From: Argopecten irradians
Taxonomy: Eukaryota; Mollusca; Bivalvia; Pectinida; Pectinidae
Direction of reading: 5' to 3'
Length of the DNA: 64,000 nucleotides
Assembly: GCF_041381155.1 (NCBI RefSeq)
Contig: NC_091134.1
Location: forward strand, 33,671,540 to 33,735,539
Made by a program: the position numbers and the translations under genes. The stretch's first letter is position 1, and each line of letters opens with the position of its first letter. Positions 40,901 through 52,979 of the stretch are shown piece after piece. Under the pieces are notes generated by a model. It worked only from the letters and a program-made list of their open reading frames with translations. It was not told the DNA's origin and did no database searches.

Positions 40901-42737
40901 CATAGCTACAACAATATATATGAACATTTAATTGAAAACAAAAAAGAAAAAGAAACATCAAAACAGTAATGTCGATTTTGGATTTTTTTTCCTGCTTGTG
41001 CTTCATGTAAACACTGAACCTTTTCTGTAAAGGCCGTTCAAGAAACGGAGGGGAAAATGCTATAACCAGGTGGTTTTTATACACAGGTTGAAGTGTGTTG
41101 CATATGATCATTTGGGATTATAAAAATTGTTTTATTAAGCAGGTGGTTGTTATACAGAGGTGTTCGGTAATACAGGTTTTACTGTAATCAGAGTAACGCT
41201 TTCCACAAAGAAAAAACAATATCAGGTTACCGAATGATTTCAAATTCAATACCATTTGCAAAGTGGATTTATATAAAACTTACGTCATCGACACATAAAT
41301 AACATATGTGAAATAAACAGTTTATCAATAGAAACATTTTAATAAACAGTTTTTGCCTATATGTTCCCCCTATCGTCCACTAAAAACGTAATTTAGTACA
41401 TTAGGTAAATACGCACTAAAGATAGAAAAAACAAAACTAAAACAAATCTGCGATTATATACGTATATATATATACGGAGCTTATTTGTACTAACTGCAGT
41501 TGAAACACAAATCGGCATATCATGTTGCGTTTTAACAATGATATAGAAAAAAAGGAAATACCCAAACATAAATCTAGATAAGGAGCTGTATAGACAGATT
41601 TTCAAATTGCATTCTTTGTCTCTTGGTAAACACCAAACAAAACTGCACTGGTGTAATAAATATGAGACTCGAAAATAAAGTTTGTCTATTGGTTATCATA
41701 TACATTGTGTATATTAAATGAAATTTGAATGTAACAAATATGAAATTTTGTATATTCAATTAAACCTCTCGTTACCTTTCTTTTTAAAAACCAGACTGTC
41801 AAATCGTCATCATGATAACTAACTTTGATTATTTTCACTTTTTTACTCTTAAGTACTTCGCTCAGAGCTATGAGAAAGGCTGCCAATACCTGGCAATTGC
41901 CCAGAGGAAGTATAACGTGACGAGACCGGTGGGTTTGCTGTTTGGTGTCCTTGGCAGTAAAACAAAACATTAATATGGTTCGAGCTATGTTATTGTCCCC
42001 TGAAACGCAGCGGTAGCAAAGCGTTCGAAAAGGCAGATTTGTATTAATATTTGTCTTTTATTATTATTATTATTATTTTGTTCCATCACAGGCACAGGGA
42101 CATACTACATTTATCTATTTCATATATACTTTATATAGAGTTAAAAATGGACGCAGAAAGAGTTGCCTCTATATCCATATCTGGTATAATTTAAGAGTTC
42201 ATCCAAATGTCTGTTGATATTGCAGTTGTTGATTATCTAAATTCTCTGGAGTAACGTGACTAAAATCTAAATTCTATTTGGATAAACGGATGATCTTTTT
42301 GTCCCATGACGGCCCTCTCACCATGTAAATAAATTCTTCCGAATCATCTTCTTCTTGTTGTCTCGTTTCTTCCTGAAGTCCTTATACCTTAAATCCTTGG
42401 CTAGGTCGTTTTGAATATAGATTTTGTAGTGTTTTTAAAAATTCCGGATTATCGAATCCAAAGTGGTAGAAAGAAACACACACACACACACACAATATAT
42501 AGATATCACCGTTATTATCTTGAAAATATCATACACTGACCCCCAATTATGACTCTGTGGTAAAAATTAGATAGGAAACAAATTAGCAATTACAACTACT
42601 AGGCATCAAATACTTCTACGTGATAAAATACTTCCAGGTTTAGGTTTCCAGTTACTTACCTTGGCAGCCTCAATAACAATAGGATTCAACAGTGCACCAA
42701 CCAAGAACACTTCAGTAAAAGAAATCATCATTATCAT
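30802..42737 (-). CDS. Kazal gene A: secreted seven-domain Kazal serine protease inhibitor
   Basis: Predicted extracellular inhibitor of 304 residues in 15 coding exons. Signal exon 42737-42660 starts MIMMISFTEVFLVGALLNPI. Core exons (83 bp each) start at 40905, 38928, 37722, 36512, 34786, 33722 and 32023. Linker exons (37 bp) start at 40122, 38437, 37231, 35658, 34285 and 32954, and the last (30835-30802) ends HHGACstop. Every core enters in phase 0 and leaves in phase 2, so a core plus linker is a 40-residue domain: CxC, PVCG or KVCG, DGxTYxNxC, xxxC, then GVxLxHxGxC, giving six cysteines as in rhodniin-type Kazal domains. The predicted P1 residue (second after Cys2) runs R, Y, Y, Y, Y, A, K, suggesting trypsin-, chymotrypsin- and elastase-like targets in one chain. 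All introns are GT-AG except after the sixth core (GC-AG). Modules 2-5 are nearly identical, indicating recent copying. Confidence 0.9.
31125..31487 (+). mobile_element. MITE, AGATGCTCCACCGCC family, copy 3
   Basis: 363 bp bounded by TTAA, same orientation and body as the 29001 copy and very similar to it. It lies in the last intron of Kazal gene A. Confidence 0.92.
31567..31897 (-). mobile_element. MITE, AGATGCTCCACCGCC family, copy 4
   Basis: 331 bp bounded by TTAA, inverted relative to copy 3, which lies only 80 bp away. Its right end is 44 bp from the seventh Kazal core exon. The two neighbouring inverted copies could pair in the pre-mRNA of Kazal gene A. Confidence 0.88.
32420..32700. 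repeat. Interspersed repeat (TACCGCGCGTTA family), copy 1
   Basis: Shares an ordered series of blocks with 49090-49315 and 56370-56525: a TACCGC(GCG) block, GACTATCACYGCGYCAGACG, GCAAAACAG, ATTACGCAGGAA, and GGAAAGGTAGTNGGCCTTTA. It lies in the intron between linker 6 and core 7 of Kazal gene A. Confidence 0.65.
33186..33370. repeat. CGCGAAATT-rich interspersed repeat, copy 1
   Basis: Contains TTTCGCGGCTACTTAATTTC and several TTCGCG / CGCGAA motifs; related to 51950-52230 and 58320-58500. It is an AT-rich repeat with a recurrent CGCGAA hexamer and no ORF. Confidence 0.65.
35005..35027 (-). pseudogene. Truncated Kazal core exon relic between linker 4 and core 5
   Basis: After an intact acceptor (TCTCTAG) the sequence starts GTTTGTGTTTGCCCTGCG, the same first codons as core 6 (VCxCPA), then loses the Kazal pattern before the third cysteine. 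The intron next to it (TGTTACTCTCAAATGACATC, TTTAACG) also matches the intron beside core 6. It is the stump of an eighth module of the core-6 type. The acceptor remains, but no donor or PVCG follows. Confidence 0.75.
36684..36722. repeat. (TG)n microsatellite
   Basis: About 19 TG repeats in the intron before core 4. The duplicated partner at 37893-37928 is a few base pairs shorter, the main length difference between the two 1.2 kb units. Confidence 0.9.
37893..37928. repeat. (TG)n microsatellite, duplicated partner
   Basis: About 17-18 TG repeats in the copy of the intron next to core 3, flanked by the same TTTCCGCTA and GCTTCTTATAATTTC as the 36684 tract. Confidence 0.9.
39340..39850 (+). 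mobile_element. Decayed LINE 3' fragment, relative of 7372-7962
   Basis: Reads ARPVWTQYLKKNIEKIEIA and then, across stops and frameshifts, matches the 7372 element (RRATTYVG, TNAFRRIRGDMIELY-like, TRSTTLLRQNYFS-like, WNELPEHVVAA). It lies in the intron of Kazal gene A between linker 1 and core 2. It is clearly older than the 7372 copy. Confidence 0.8.
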
Positions 42738-43383
42738 CTGAAAAGAAATAAACGTCTTTAAGTTTTTTGTACATTGTCATTGTTCAAAGTTCGATTTAGT
42801 TTTTCAAAGCATTGATATGTAAATTCAGATGATTCTTCAATGAGTCAAATATATAAGGAATCAAGATAACTTCTACAGCTGTATTTAAAATTGCTTATCT
42901 CAAATGCTTATATATGTATAAACATATCATATGATCATACCTGTGCTTAAATATGGACAGTATTTTAATTGAAACGATATATCATTTAATAAGATACAAT
43001 TTAATTCAACATTCTTTCGTGTGCAAATTACTTTCTTGCATTTTACGATCCAAGTAAATTCTCGACAGGTTATCTACGCGAATTACCATTTACATCATAT
43101 AAACTGTAAAGAATTTTCATTCAATCGTTCAACCTGCATTTGTTTCCTTGCGGACTTGTTTTGAAAAATAAATCTCGAAATTTAATAACCGAGAAAACGA
43201 ATGTTGGTTTAAAATATAATTCTGCTGTATATTGTATTCACAAAAAAAAAATGGCGTAAATGATATTTAGCCTATTCAAGTGAATCTAATGAGCAAGCTA
43301 TTTAGTTCCTTTTAGTTATGTTAGGTGTATATTAGCATATTTAACTCAAATTGTAAGCAGTGGTATTGTTTATCAAAGTTCCA

Positions 43384-43753
43384 TTAAAGATGCTACACCG
43401 CTGACGATTAGTATTTGTCTCTATCAAGAACAGAAGCAGACGAAAAGTATTTTTCTTCGGTCACAAAATTTACTACATGTACCTTTACAGCATAACCACC
43501 ATTGACATTGAGCTACATATACATATCTTACCTCAAGATAAATATATTTCAAACAATTAATAGCATCCCGAAAACAATTTCATGGCACTATGCCCTATAT
43601 GAAATGAAGTATTGATTGCGCATGTACCAAAAAGCAAAAAAAAATAAATCATTTTACATGTGTTTTTGTGTTAATGAGACATATATATAAACACTAGTTA
43701 CTGGTTAGGTGATGAGTGTCGTTTATGCTCTGTCGGCGGTGGAACATATTTAA
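43384..43753 (-). mobile_element. MITE, AGATGCTCCACCGCC family, copy 5
   Basis: 370 bp bounded by TTAA. The left end is AGATGCTACACCGCTGAC and the right end TCTGTCGGCGGTGGAACATA. It has an internal insertion relative to the 6670 copy and lies upstream of the signal exon of Kazal gene A. Confidence 0.88.
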
Positions 43754-43797
43754 AAGCTTCTTTATGATAAAGAGTCCGGATAGCTTAGTAGACTTAC

Positions 43798-43830
43798 CTG
43801 GGATGTTTCTACGGGGATGTTCTTCGTGAA
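43798..43830 (-). other. Possible non-coding first exon of Kazal gene A
   Basis: The signal-peptide exon begins with its ATG directly after an acceptor (TTTTCAG|ATG), so an upstream 5' UTR exon is required. The nearest strong minus-strand donor is CAG|GTAAGTCTAC ending at 43798, with a TATA-like CATAAAAGT at 43864-43856 a suitable distance upstream. This is a guess. The promoter block shared by genes B, C and D was not found here. Confidence 0.3.
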
Positions 43831-43879
43831 ATTGATAGGACATTGCCTGGGATCGACTTTTATGTGTGCAATGTCCTTC

Positions 43880-46800
43880 AAACAGATGGTTATTTGATTA
43901 CTGATATCTAATCTCTATTAGATCCCTAATAATTAATATTATCTAAATTCAGGATCTATGAAAAACATCAGGAACGTTGAGAAACACCATTGATTTTAAA
44001 GCGAATAATATTTTGTAATATGATTTGAAAACTGGATGGAATCAATTTAGCTACTACATTGTACATATAATCTTTTTTGAAATAGCTAAAAAAAATGTTG
44101 ATTTTAGTGCTAACTATATAATGTCATCCTACAGATAGAAAAAAAACATTTATGAAGTAATGAATATTTTTTTAATACATTGAACAATCATTTAGTGGCC
44201 TCTATGCCGTAGAGCTAAAATCTACAAACATGTGTAATCACAGTATAGTAAATTACCTCGGTAACTAAGGAAGAAAAAACAAATGAAAAGGTATACAAAT
44301 TACCTCTTTATTAATTGTTTTTGTAGGACCTTTATATGACCATTTAAACAACAAATTTTTCACCTCCATAATATTATTCTCGTCGACCTCTAATAAGAAT
44401 TTGATGATTGGAATTTGAACATTTGCTAATGAGCAGTAAAAATAATTAAGATACATCAAAAGTCATGAAGCAGAAATCATTTATTATTAGTGCTTATTTC
44501 AATTGTACATTGAAAGTTCACCAGAAATGAATATGGCCAGACGTTGACCAATGTCCAGAGGGGTATAGTGGACACTAACGAGGTGGATGAAAGGTTCAAA
44601 GATGTCCAATCACTACAAGGCATCTAATAATACGACGATTGAAGTGTCCATCTGTTGACCGCCTATAGGCATGTGTAATTATTACTGTTTCCGTACGGTA
44701 ACAGGTGAGCATAGTCATATGCTACCTATCATACATATCACCAATTCTATAACGATTGCCACACTATAGTTTAAACCAGTAAAAGCAAAATCTTGATGAA
44801 AGAAAGCACTTCAACTTTACTGTAAAGATGCATTTATTTACCTTCCCAGGTTTTACCAATATGCATTGAATTTTTGCTGTATATGTCTATTTTCCTTATT
44901 TTTAAATTTTGCGCTTTTAGTTCAAATGTAAAGATGCATTTTCATCCTCTGCTTTTGAAAATGTTCACCGGGACTTTTGCTGTAAAGGTGCATATTCCTT
45001 CTTTGCGGAATGTTAAAGCGGCTAAAACGTTTTCTCAAATAAAATCAGTTAAAAAGGATCATGCAATAATGTCATTTCCCAATCAACCAAACTTTCAGTT
45101 TTATATACTGTAAACCCACTTGTTCTCACGGTTTCACGGCGAATCACTCTTTAATAATGACGAATTAATTTCGCGTTTTCACGGCGAATGACTCTTTAAT
45201 AATGATGATGTAAGTTTGCGTCAGTTGTATTTCTTTTATTATTTTTGAATATCCATTTATAAATTTCGTAAGATTCATGCAAATTAAATTACACAGCAGA
45301 ACTGTTTAGAGCTTTTAGTTAGATGGAATAATATTTCATTACATAAATCTGACGAATAATAGAATACCCTTAATAAATGTATCATAACCCCATCCCGGAA
45401 GTAATGGGAATAACGAGTGAAAAATATCGGTAACAATTAAAGCAGTAATGAATATAGAAATCAGTATGTAATACCGTAGGAGGGGAGTCAAAATAATTGC
45501 CTATACCATAATATTCTAGTCCACAACTATTAATCGGTCAGATCCCCTTCATAATGTTTACTCTCATTTTAGGTTATTTTAAAATTTTGTTGATATACCT
45601 TTGTAACTAAAAACTTCTAAATCATAATATGTTTTTCCGTTTCTTTTTTTCTCCGTTGTCTTCTTTATCAAACCAAGATAAGCCCCATTTGATTTAAAAT
45701 TATTCCATATTTTTATTTTGATATTTAATTGATTAAAATTAAATTATCCTTGAATTGTTAACATTTGTTATCAATAGCGGACGATTAAAACACTCTCATT
45801 TAAATGTGTTCAGTCTATTTGGCCTACTTTTTACTGAGACATCCATTCGTAATTTCCAATGTTTATTATATTGTAGAGAAATCCATTACTATAAGAAGCG
45901 AGCTATATTTTCCGAGTAATCATCAAAGTAATAAAATATATGAAAATGATATTTATATTTTAAAAAAAAGCTTTTCAAAATAGTCAATATGTGTACTTCA
46001 ATGATACATTATCAAGCATGAGGTAAAGATAGAAATAGGCGCTCGACAGCGTCAAAAAAGAAACAAAATATGATAACACTTAATAGAACAAATTTTACAT
46101 TCTGCTTTAAATTATTCACTACTCTATGCCGAAGTTGCTGCTATATTCAATTTATTTTCGAGCTTAAAATAACTTGAGGAGAAATGTAGTTAGAAATCAA
46201 ACCCAATTAAAGGAATGAAAGAAATACTTTTGCTAAAACAAACTTGAAAACAAACAACATTACAATCACTAATGGTTAGTATGTTTACGATTTTCGTGTT
46301 TTTGTATCATATTAATTTTTCCAAAGGGATTTTTTTAAAGAAAAACAAATCGTGACTTTATACAATATAATTATCTTAACTTTTACCTTTGTGTTATTAC
46401 ATATCTCTTTGTTTTTTTATATATACATACATGTGATAATATATTCTTTGTCTATGAAAAGGAAACAATATGGCACCAGTCAATGAAACAAATCTCCATT
46501 CAAACGTAGACTAATCAGAAAGGTATAAGTATTGGATATGACATATCTCTTTATATATGTTCCCTATAAACAGGGTCATGAAATAGTATCGTATGGACAA
46601 GACAGGAAACGAATGAAACATGAAACGATCTGGGAGAGGTCGGGGTTAATTAATTAGTTTTCGATGATTGTTTTTAGAATCATTACAAGATTGGCTAGAG
46701 GAAGGTAAGATTGTAATGTTCTTCTCTAAGATTGAATGAAGATGATGGGGGAAAATGTCAAGTAAGCTAAACCTCAGATTGGACATGCATGTGGGCTTTA

Positions 46801-48600
46801 TTAGAGATTATCAATGGGGTATTTTGCGCTATTTTCAAAATGCTTTGTATAAAAGGTTGATTATTAATACGTTGGGAATTGCAAACATCGGGGTCAAAGA
46901 CACCATTTAAAAAAACCCGTAAAATAATTATTTCGTTGTCAATATACTTTGGTGATATTTAGATACCCTATTTTTATAATCTTTATTTTATTTATAATGA
47001 TATTTGTTATGATAGATACCGTCAAGGATCTGTATGAAAGTTGATATTCATGTATATAATTGGTCATAAATTTAATTCGTGTAGTGGTGGTTTAACGACT
47101 TAATTGTTCAGTCACTGACCTAAGCACAGTACTAACCGCTGTTTATTGTGAATACTTTAGGAATTTATAGTCCAATGTTCTCGTCAGCTAAAAAAATCTT
47201 AATATTTAGATTATTTTCTACAAAATAGTGTTCAGAAATTGAAGTACATCTGATACATTGTTCTATTTGTTACAGTTAAAGCAAAATCTCGACCGATATC
47301 TAATTGAACATTCTCGAAGAAAATTCCTGGATGTATGGCATTTGATTTACTGTTGAAAACTGTACACCATCTTTCTCGGCACTTCTATTTAATACTTATA
47401 TTTAATAGTGGATAATTTCTTTTGTAAAACTAGCACATGAATAACAAAAACTCTTTTTATAAGCGAGAACGATTACAAAACAAGAAGGTTTACTTTCGCA
47501 AATTTACTTTGTTCACGAACTTCGATTTACTGTCGTTGATTTTCAGTATATGTAAGTAGGACCTTTATCCAACCATTGTCTCTGGCAAAATTTCATGTAC
47601 TCTACGTAGTTAACCAACTTATTTTGCAAAAATCAATCACCACGAAGAAGATTCATCTACAAGAATACAGTGGGCGTAACTTGGCGAAAATTTTAACATA
47701 TGATTTGTTCTTCGTTAAGATTTTGAAAACCACCTGGTTTGCTGAATTAAGCTGTAAAAACCATTCAAATGAACAGAAAAAAACCCATTTATGATGCCTT
47801 ATAATTAGTTACAACCACTACTTGACTTCATGGTATGACCGTATGTATTCATTTCACTTGACTGTAAATGTATATAATAATGATTTTAGCAGTACTGCCA
47901 AACATCATTTTCAGCTCCTATTTGTACTTGTAACATGAAAACCTATACATTATAAGTATTGTAATTCTCAAAATGTTGGTTATTTTTGGTTGCGAATAAC
48001 ATATTAAAATCTCTTCTTGATTCGTGAATATGTCACATATAACTTTAACTTTTAAACCGTAAAGCGAAGAATTTACAGTACATAAAATATATAGCTACAC
48101 AAGTTAAAGATTTCAATATTGAGAATGAATTTATTATTGCTTATTTGAGACCTAATGAACATTTCTCCAAATAGAGAGGTAATTGATAATAGACTTGACA
48201 AGTCTGTGTCTTCTCCAGGGTTATGACAAATATGTGTATACTTTTATTACCAAATTATTGAACATAATGATGATGATTTCATCATTAGATTGCCAGATGT
48301 TAAAAACGGAAAAAATACATATTCCATTAGGTTAATATAATAGCATGTTAAGCGAATCGTAGTTATTACATATACGTACTCTTTATGTTAGATATACGCA
48401 TATTTGAATAGGACAAATTTATGTTAAATTTTAGATGTGGGCACGTATGATCATAAATGTAATATTTACATATTGTTTCTAAGAATGGAAGGTTGTATAT
48501 AAGGTTAATATTTGCAAATAACGACATCCACGTGACAATTTTACAGTTAATGGAATGTTTTGATAGGATGATATAGATTATTTCGACCTATGCGTGGTTC
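43880..48600. other. Intergenic between Kazal genes A and B
   Basis: AT-rich and essentially featureless. TTTCACGGCGAATNACTCTT occurs twice at 45125 and 45179 as a 54-bp local duplication. The short reading frames at 44874 and 47576 have no domain, signal peptide or splice support. Confidence 0.5.
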
Positions 48601-48612
48601 AAATTAACCTAG

Positions 48613-48711
48613 AGGCTATTGTCCACATGTTACTTAGGTGCCGGACATTTGTAATCAATGATGTATATTATATGTTAATTGATGACATAGTGAAACTAGT
48701 ACCTATAAATA
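48613..48711 (+). promoter_or_regulatory. Shared Kazal promoter block, gene B
   Basis: Aligned with the blocks before genes C and D: GGCTATTGTCCACATGTTAC at the 5' end, ATTGATGACATAGTGAAACT near the 3' end, then AGT and a TATA box TATAAAT at 48704-48710. The reverse complement of the GTGAAACT part reads AGTTTCACTATG, close to an interferon-stimulated response element (AGTTTCNNTTTC). Confidence 0.8.
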
Positions 48712-48734
48712 AAACATGGTTAGAGATCAAATAG

Positions 48735-48775
48735 TTAACGACGAGAAACAAGTCTCACTGAAAACACCAGTTAAG
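48735..48775 (+). other. 5' UTR exon of Kazal gene B
   Basis: Begins about 30 bp after the TATA box and ends at a donor CAGTTAAG|GTGAGT after 48775. It contains no ATG. The start is inferred from the TATA distance. Confidence 0.6.
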
Positions 48776-49089
48776 GTGAGTTATTGTATAGTTACATATT
48801 ATCATAACTCAATCATTACTTGCTTGATATGTTAATTGAAATTCTAAAAATAAATTTATGAAGTTGATTATAGTATTATTTATTACCTTAAAATTGTATC
48901 TATTTGACATCTTACTGGGGATATTATTATAATTGTTATAAACTTGATTGCTCTCGTTTTTTTTATTTGTGTACCTTTAGCACTTTGAACTCAATCCCAT
49001 AACTTGGTATAAACTATGAGCAATTTCGAGCTTCGAATTTCGTTTCCTAAAATCGTAAAAAACTTTCTTTATGCCCCACAACCTCTCTG

Positions 49090-49315
49090 AAGCCGCTTAA
49101 TAACACCCTAATTACCGCGCGTTACTTGACTATCACTGCTTCAAAGGGCAAAGCAACGGAATTATTCTTACTCTTAATATAGATTGAGAAGGGAATCTTG
49201 TATATATTTGGTATTGTCACCTCATATTAAGCAATCGATATAAATTTTCTTGTTCTTATTGTTTCAAAAAAACTTTTTTTCAGAAAGTCAGAAAGGTAGT
49301 AGGCCTTTAAGTCTT
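49090..49315. repeat. Interspersed repeat (TACCGCGCGTTA family), copy 2
   Basis: Contains CCTAATTACCGCGCGTTACT, GACTATCACTGC, and AGAAAGGTAGTAGGCCTTTA. It lies in the first intron of Kazal gene B. Confidence 0.65.
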
Positions 49316-49449
49316 AAGCATTGTACATTCCTTTTTCCAGTTTTAAGCACACAAATGTTTAAGTCCCATCAACAAACATGCAGATAGGCTCAATATTAGA
49401 TTTTTTCTGCTATTTGTGTTTATTCAGGTATACAACTTTCTACCTAAAC

Positions 49450-51629
49450 ATGAAGCTGGCTTTTGTACTCTTCGCTGTTTGTATCTCCGTCACAATGGCG
49501 GATGAGAAAGCTTGTGCCTGTCAAATGAAATACAAACCGGTATGCGGAGCTGATGGTGAAACCTATGGTAACGACTGTATGAGGAAGTGCAAGTAAGCAA
49601 AGGACGACTTAATGTTTGAAGTTCATAAAATGATAAGACTCATCGATCATCAATCCAAAGAGGTTTCGGTTCTGTGACTCCTGAGGCGTATCTTGCCATA
49701 AACCATTTTTAAAAGATATAAATTCTACACTATATAATCATTAATATTGATTCATCATTAACTTTTTTTATTATTATTATTTTATAACATTGATGCATTA
49801 CATTTGAACCTCGGCAAGGTGTTGCGTCGTACCGATATCTTATAGATGAATGTTATATTTTCAAGACCGTAAAAGCATATTGTTGAGAAATGAAAATGAT
49901 TATATTAGCTCAAAATTAAATACCGCTATATATACTTTTATTTGTATATGCTTACACGTGTCATAAGGTCACAAGTAAACTTTGTTATACAGCACTATTT
50001 CTTAGTTCTAAACGAACTAAAAAACCTATAAAATAAAAAGTTTTGCATTGATTTATTTATTTTCAGCGATGTCCGATTGCTACACAAAGGAAAGTGCGAA
50101 AAAGATCTGTGTGTTTGTGACATGAACTTCAAACCTGTTTGTGGGGATGACGGGGATACCTATATCAACGATTGTAGTATGAACTGCCAGTAAGTATAAT
50201 TATCGAATATTAGAAATAGCGATATATAGATATATGAGATGGTGTTGACTACTGCATTTATTTTTACTCTCGCAAGTGTGAATTTTACATACACTCGTAA
50301 GTGTGAAATGAATACCGTATTCAACAACCCCGAGTTTATCAGGCAATATAAATGAGTCTAGTTAAAGATACACTTGTGTTTGTCGATATAAAATCATCGA
50401 TAACTATGCGAATATTAAATCTCAATTTTGAACATATATAATAGTCTTTTGATAAGGGACAATGGTATGAAATATACTGATTGAGTTATTAAAATACCTG
50501 TATAGTTACATGTATATCATTAAAGAGTAATAGTAATTTGAACAGTAAATTATTCATCGTCAAATATAAGGCCATTCTTTAGCATGGTGAAATCTAATAT
50601 TTTGAGTCGATCAATTTAATGCAATAAGTAGAAACCAAAACGTATTCTGACATTACGGCGCATTTAGTTTGAATAGTATTACTATAGTGAAACACATATT
50701 GTATAAAAAAAAGATGCTCACTTACTTCCTGTAGAAAGTGGGCAATTTTGCTTATACGAATATTTAAGGTCAAGGATTTCAAGTTTTGCTAGATTCAAGA
50801 GGTCTGATTAATGTGGCATTTGATGGTCAAGCTACAGCAGGCTACTGGTGTCGGTCGATAATTGATGACGTATATGGGAGGTCGTGAGACATCGCGACAT
50901 TAAGTAGTTCGTGTCAAATCTCAAAATCTCGATCAATAAAAAAACCGCAGTAGCCGTGATTTATCCCTAGACAGTCATGTATTAAATTATGGACCAATGA
51001 ATTATATTAAGCATAATGCATTCTGATATAAATACAAACTATATATAGAGTATGTTTACAGAAGGATTAAAAGCTGTTATCAAGATGAGTGTGTTAGATA
51101 ACGCAGTTGAAGTATAAAAATTTATGGAAAAAAGTATCTGTAAAAAATGCAAGTTATTTCACTTACATTTCTCATTCATATGTATGTCTTAAAAGTTTGA
51201 AATTCTCACCAATATCACAAAATAACAGTAAAACGTCTAGGTGAACATTAAAAAACTTTGCGCTTGACATACGGCAGTAATAATCAGCTTAATCTGAGTA
51301 AATATTAATACCGGTATTGTTTATTACAAAACATGGTCATGTATTTCTATTCTATCACGTTATCAAACCCATCACATCTATGTATTTGCTTTGATGTAAT
51401 TCTTATAGCAAGTACAATATATATTGCTGTGTATTACGAAAATCTTAATAAGCGATTCATTTTAAACCGCACGTAATACTGTTAGCATCTTCACGATTTT
51501 TGTTTTATTTATATCAATGAATAAATTTTCCTTGCATCAAATCGTTTTCTGTATATATTGCTATAACACAATCTTACATTTTTTCACAGGGGAGTTAATC
51601 TTGCACATGACGGAGAGTGCGAAAAATAA
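49450..51629 (+). CDS. Kazal gene B: secreted two-domain Kazal inhibitor
   Basis: A 101-residue predicted secreted protein from three coding exons: 49450-49592, 50067-50189, 51590-51629 (acceptors TTTATTCAG, TTTTCAG, TTTTCACAG; all coding introns phase 2). The signal peptide MKLAFVLFAVCISVTMA is followed by domain 1 (KACACQM, PVCGADGETYGNDC, then VRLLHKGKC) and domain 2 (LCVCDM, PVCGDDGDTYINDC, then GVNLAHDGEC), each with six cysteines. The predicted P1 residue is Met in both, so elastase-, chymotrypsin- or subtilisin-like targets are likely. Unlike gene A, linker 1 and core 2 are fused in one exon, so gene A has gained (or B lost) the intron at that junction. The coding start is fixed by the signal peptide. 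The stop overlaps an AATAAA, but a usable poly(A) site further on is probable. Confidence 0.93.
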
Positions 51630-51949
51630 AGCGACTAATGAAGTACGATCAAAACAATCAGCAATTTAAGGAATCAAATCATTTGTCCATCATCTCATCT
51701 TCGTAAAATTAAAAGTATATACAAACTCTTTGTATAATGGATAATGATTGAAATATGCATGTGAATAAGAGATTGAATAATTAATTAAATGTGTATTGAG
51801 TTAAACTAATTGTTTTGTTTATTTCAATGCGATAAATGGTGTAACTGGGAACGGTATATGTTTACTGTTGTTTTATACCAGATATGAATATAAAACAATG
51901 TCCTTGTTCCCGTTTCGAGACAATGTGCCTTTGTGGTCAGCCGAAGGAT

Positions 51950-52230
51950 ACTATAAACCTACTTAATTTCGCGGTTTCTTCCCAAAGACCTTTTACGATT
52001 ACTGTAGACCAACTTTCTTTCGAGTGCCATTTATTTTCGCTAATTCCGCGATCAATATAAATTCGCGAATATTTCTGTCCGCGAACTAATATCTTAGCTT
52101 GCATAATAAGATTTAAAGATGTTTCTATTCAGTTCTAACTCCGCGATACATGATTTCTGCGAAAATGTTTCGAAACGGAAATCCCGAAATTAAGTAGCCG
52201 CGAAAGACAGTTGATTTACAGTAATCAATT
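51950..52230. repeat. CGCGAAATT-rich repeat with inverted ends, copy 2
   Basis: Starts CTACTTAATTTCGCGG and ends CCCGAAATTAAGTAGCCGCG, an imperfect inverted repeat, with several more TTCGCG/CGCGAA in between and a terminal TTGATTTACAGTA. It lies just downstream of Kazal gene B. Confidence 0.7.
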
Positions 52231-52654
52231 TCACAATTAACTACAAAAATGCTGAATTGTAATAAATCTTTTTTCGTGACAAATTATTTCTTAGGTTTCT
52301 GATTACAAAGGAAATATGTGAAATAAAATGGTTGGTTTTACAGTAAATGAATGTTAATTCCTTATAATAAACAGTGGAATGATGAAGGTTTAATTACTTA
52401 GCGAATTCTGTAAATTCTCTGACACGTACAATGTTTAGCACAGAAATCATTCTGAACAAGCGAAATGACGAATAAGTGCACATATTTAGGATCTACAACA
52501 ATTATTTTTATTAATAGTTAAATTTTTTATTCAAAACTTGCAGAGAATGCACTCAGTGATTTCGAACCAAAGCGCGAATTTCTAACTCGAAAACCGCTGA
52601 AATAGGGCGTTCACAATAACACAGATCATTGACATATACATGTGATCCCAGAGG

Positions 52655-52970
52655 AATACACCCTCGATACTCCAGGGGTTACTGTCGTGATATTCACCTC
52701 TGGATATTCTCATAGTTAAACTGATGGCAACAGAACATAACAGGTAATTTAGTCTTTTGATGTACTTCAAACGAATCGTATAACAGTACACTGTGGTTGA
52801 CTGTGTGGCTTTGAAGTCGCTCTCTCTGTAGTCTTCAAAAGAGGTCTTTGCAGGCCTGTGATTGGTTATTTTTTTTCTTCTGAACTACTTTCAGTTTTAC
52901 TATGAAATTGTCAAGGAATGAATATAACGCAAGTGATAATAACCCCTGGAACATCGAGGATGAGAAGGAT
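52655..52970 (-). repeat. Interspersed repeat (GACAACAGAGAGAGTGACGCC family), copy 3
   Basis: Contains ATACTCCAGGGGTTACTGTC, GCTCTCTCTGTAGTCTTCAA, GTCTTTGCAGGCCTGTGATT and AGTTTTACTATGAAATTGTC, matching the 9230 and 21400 copies. The family is apparently itself arranged as inverted halves. Confidence 0.65.
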
Positions 52971-52979
52971 AATGACGCC

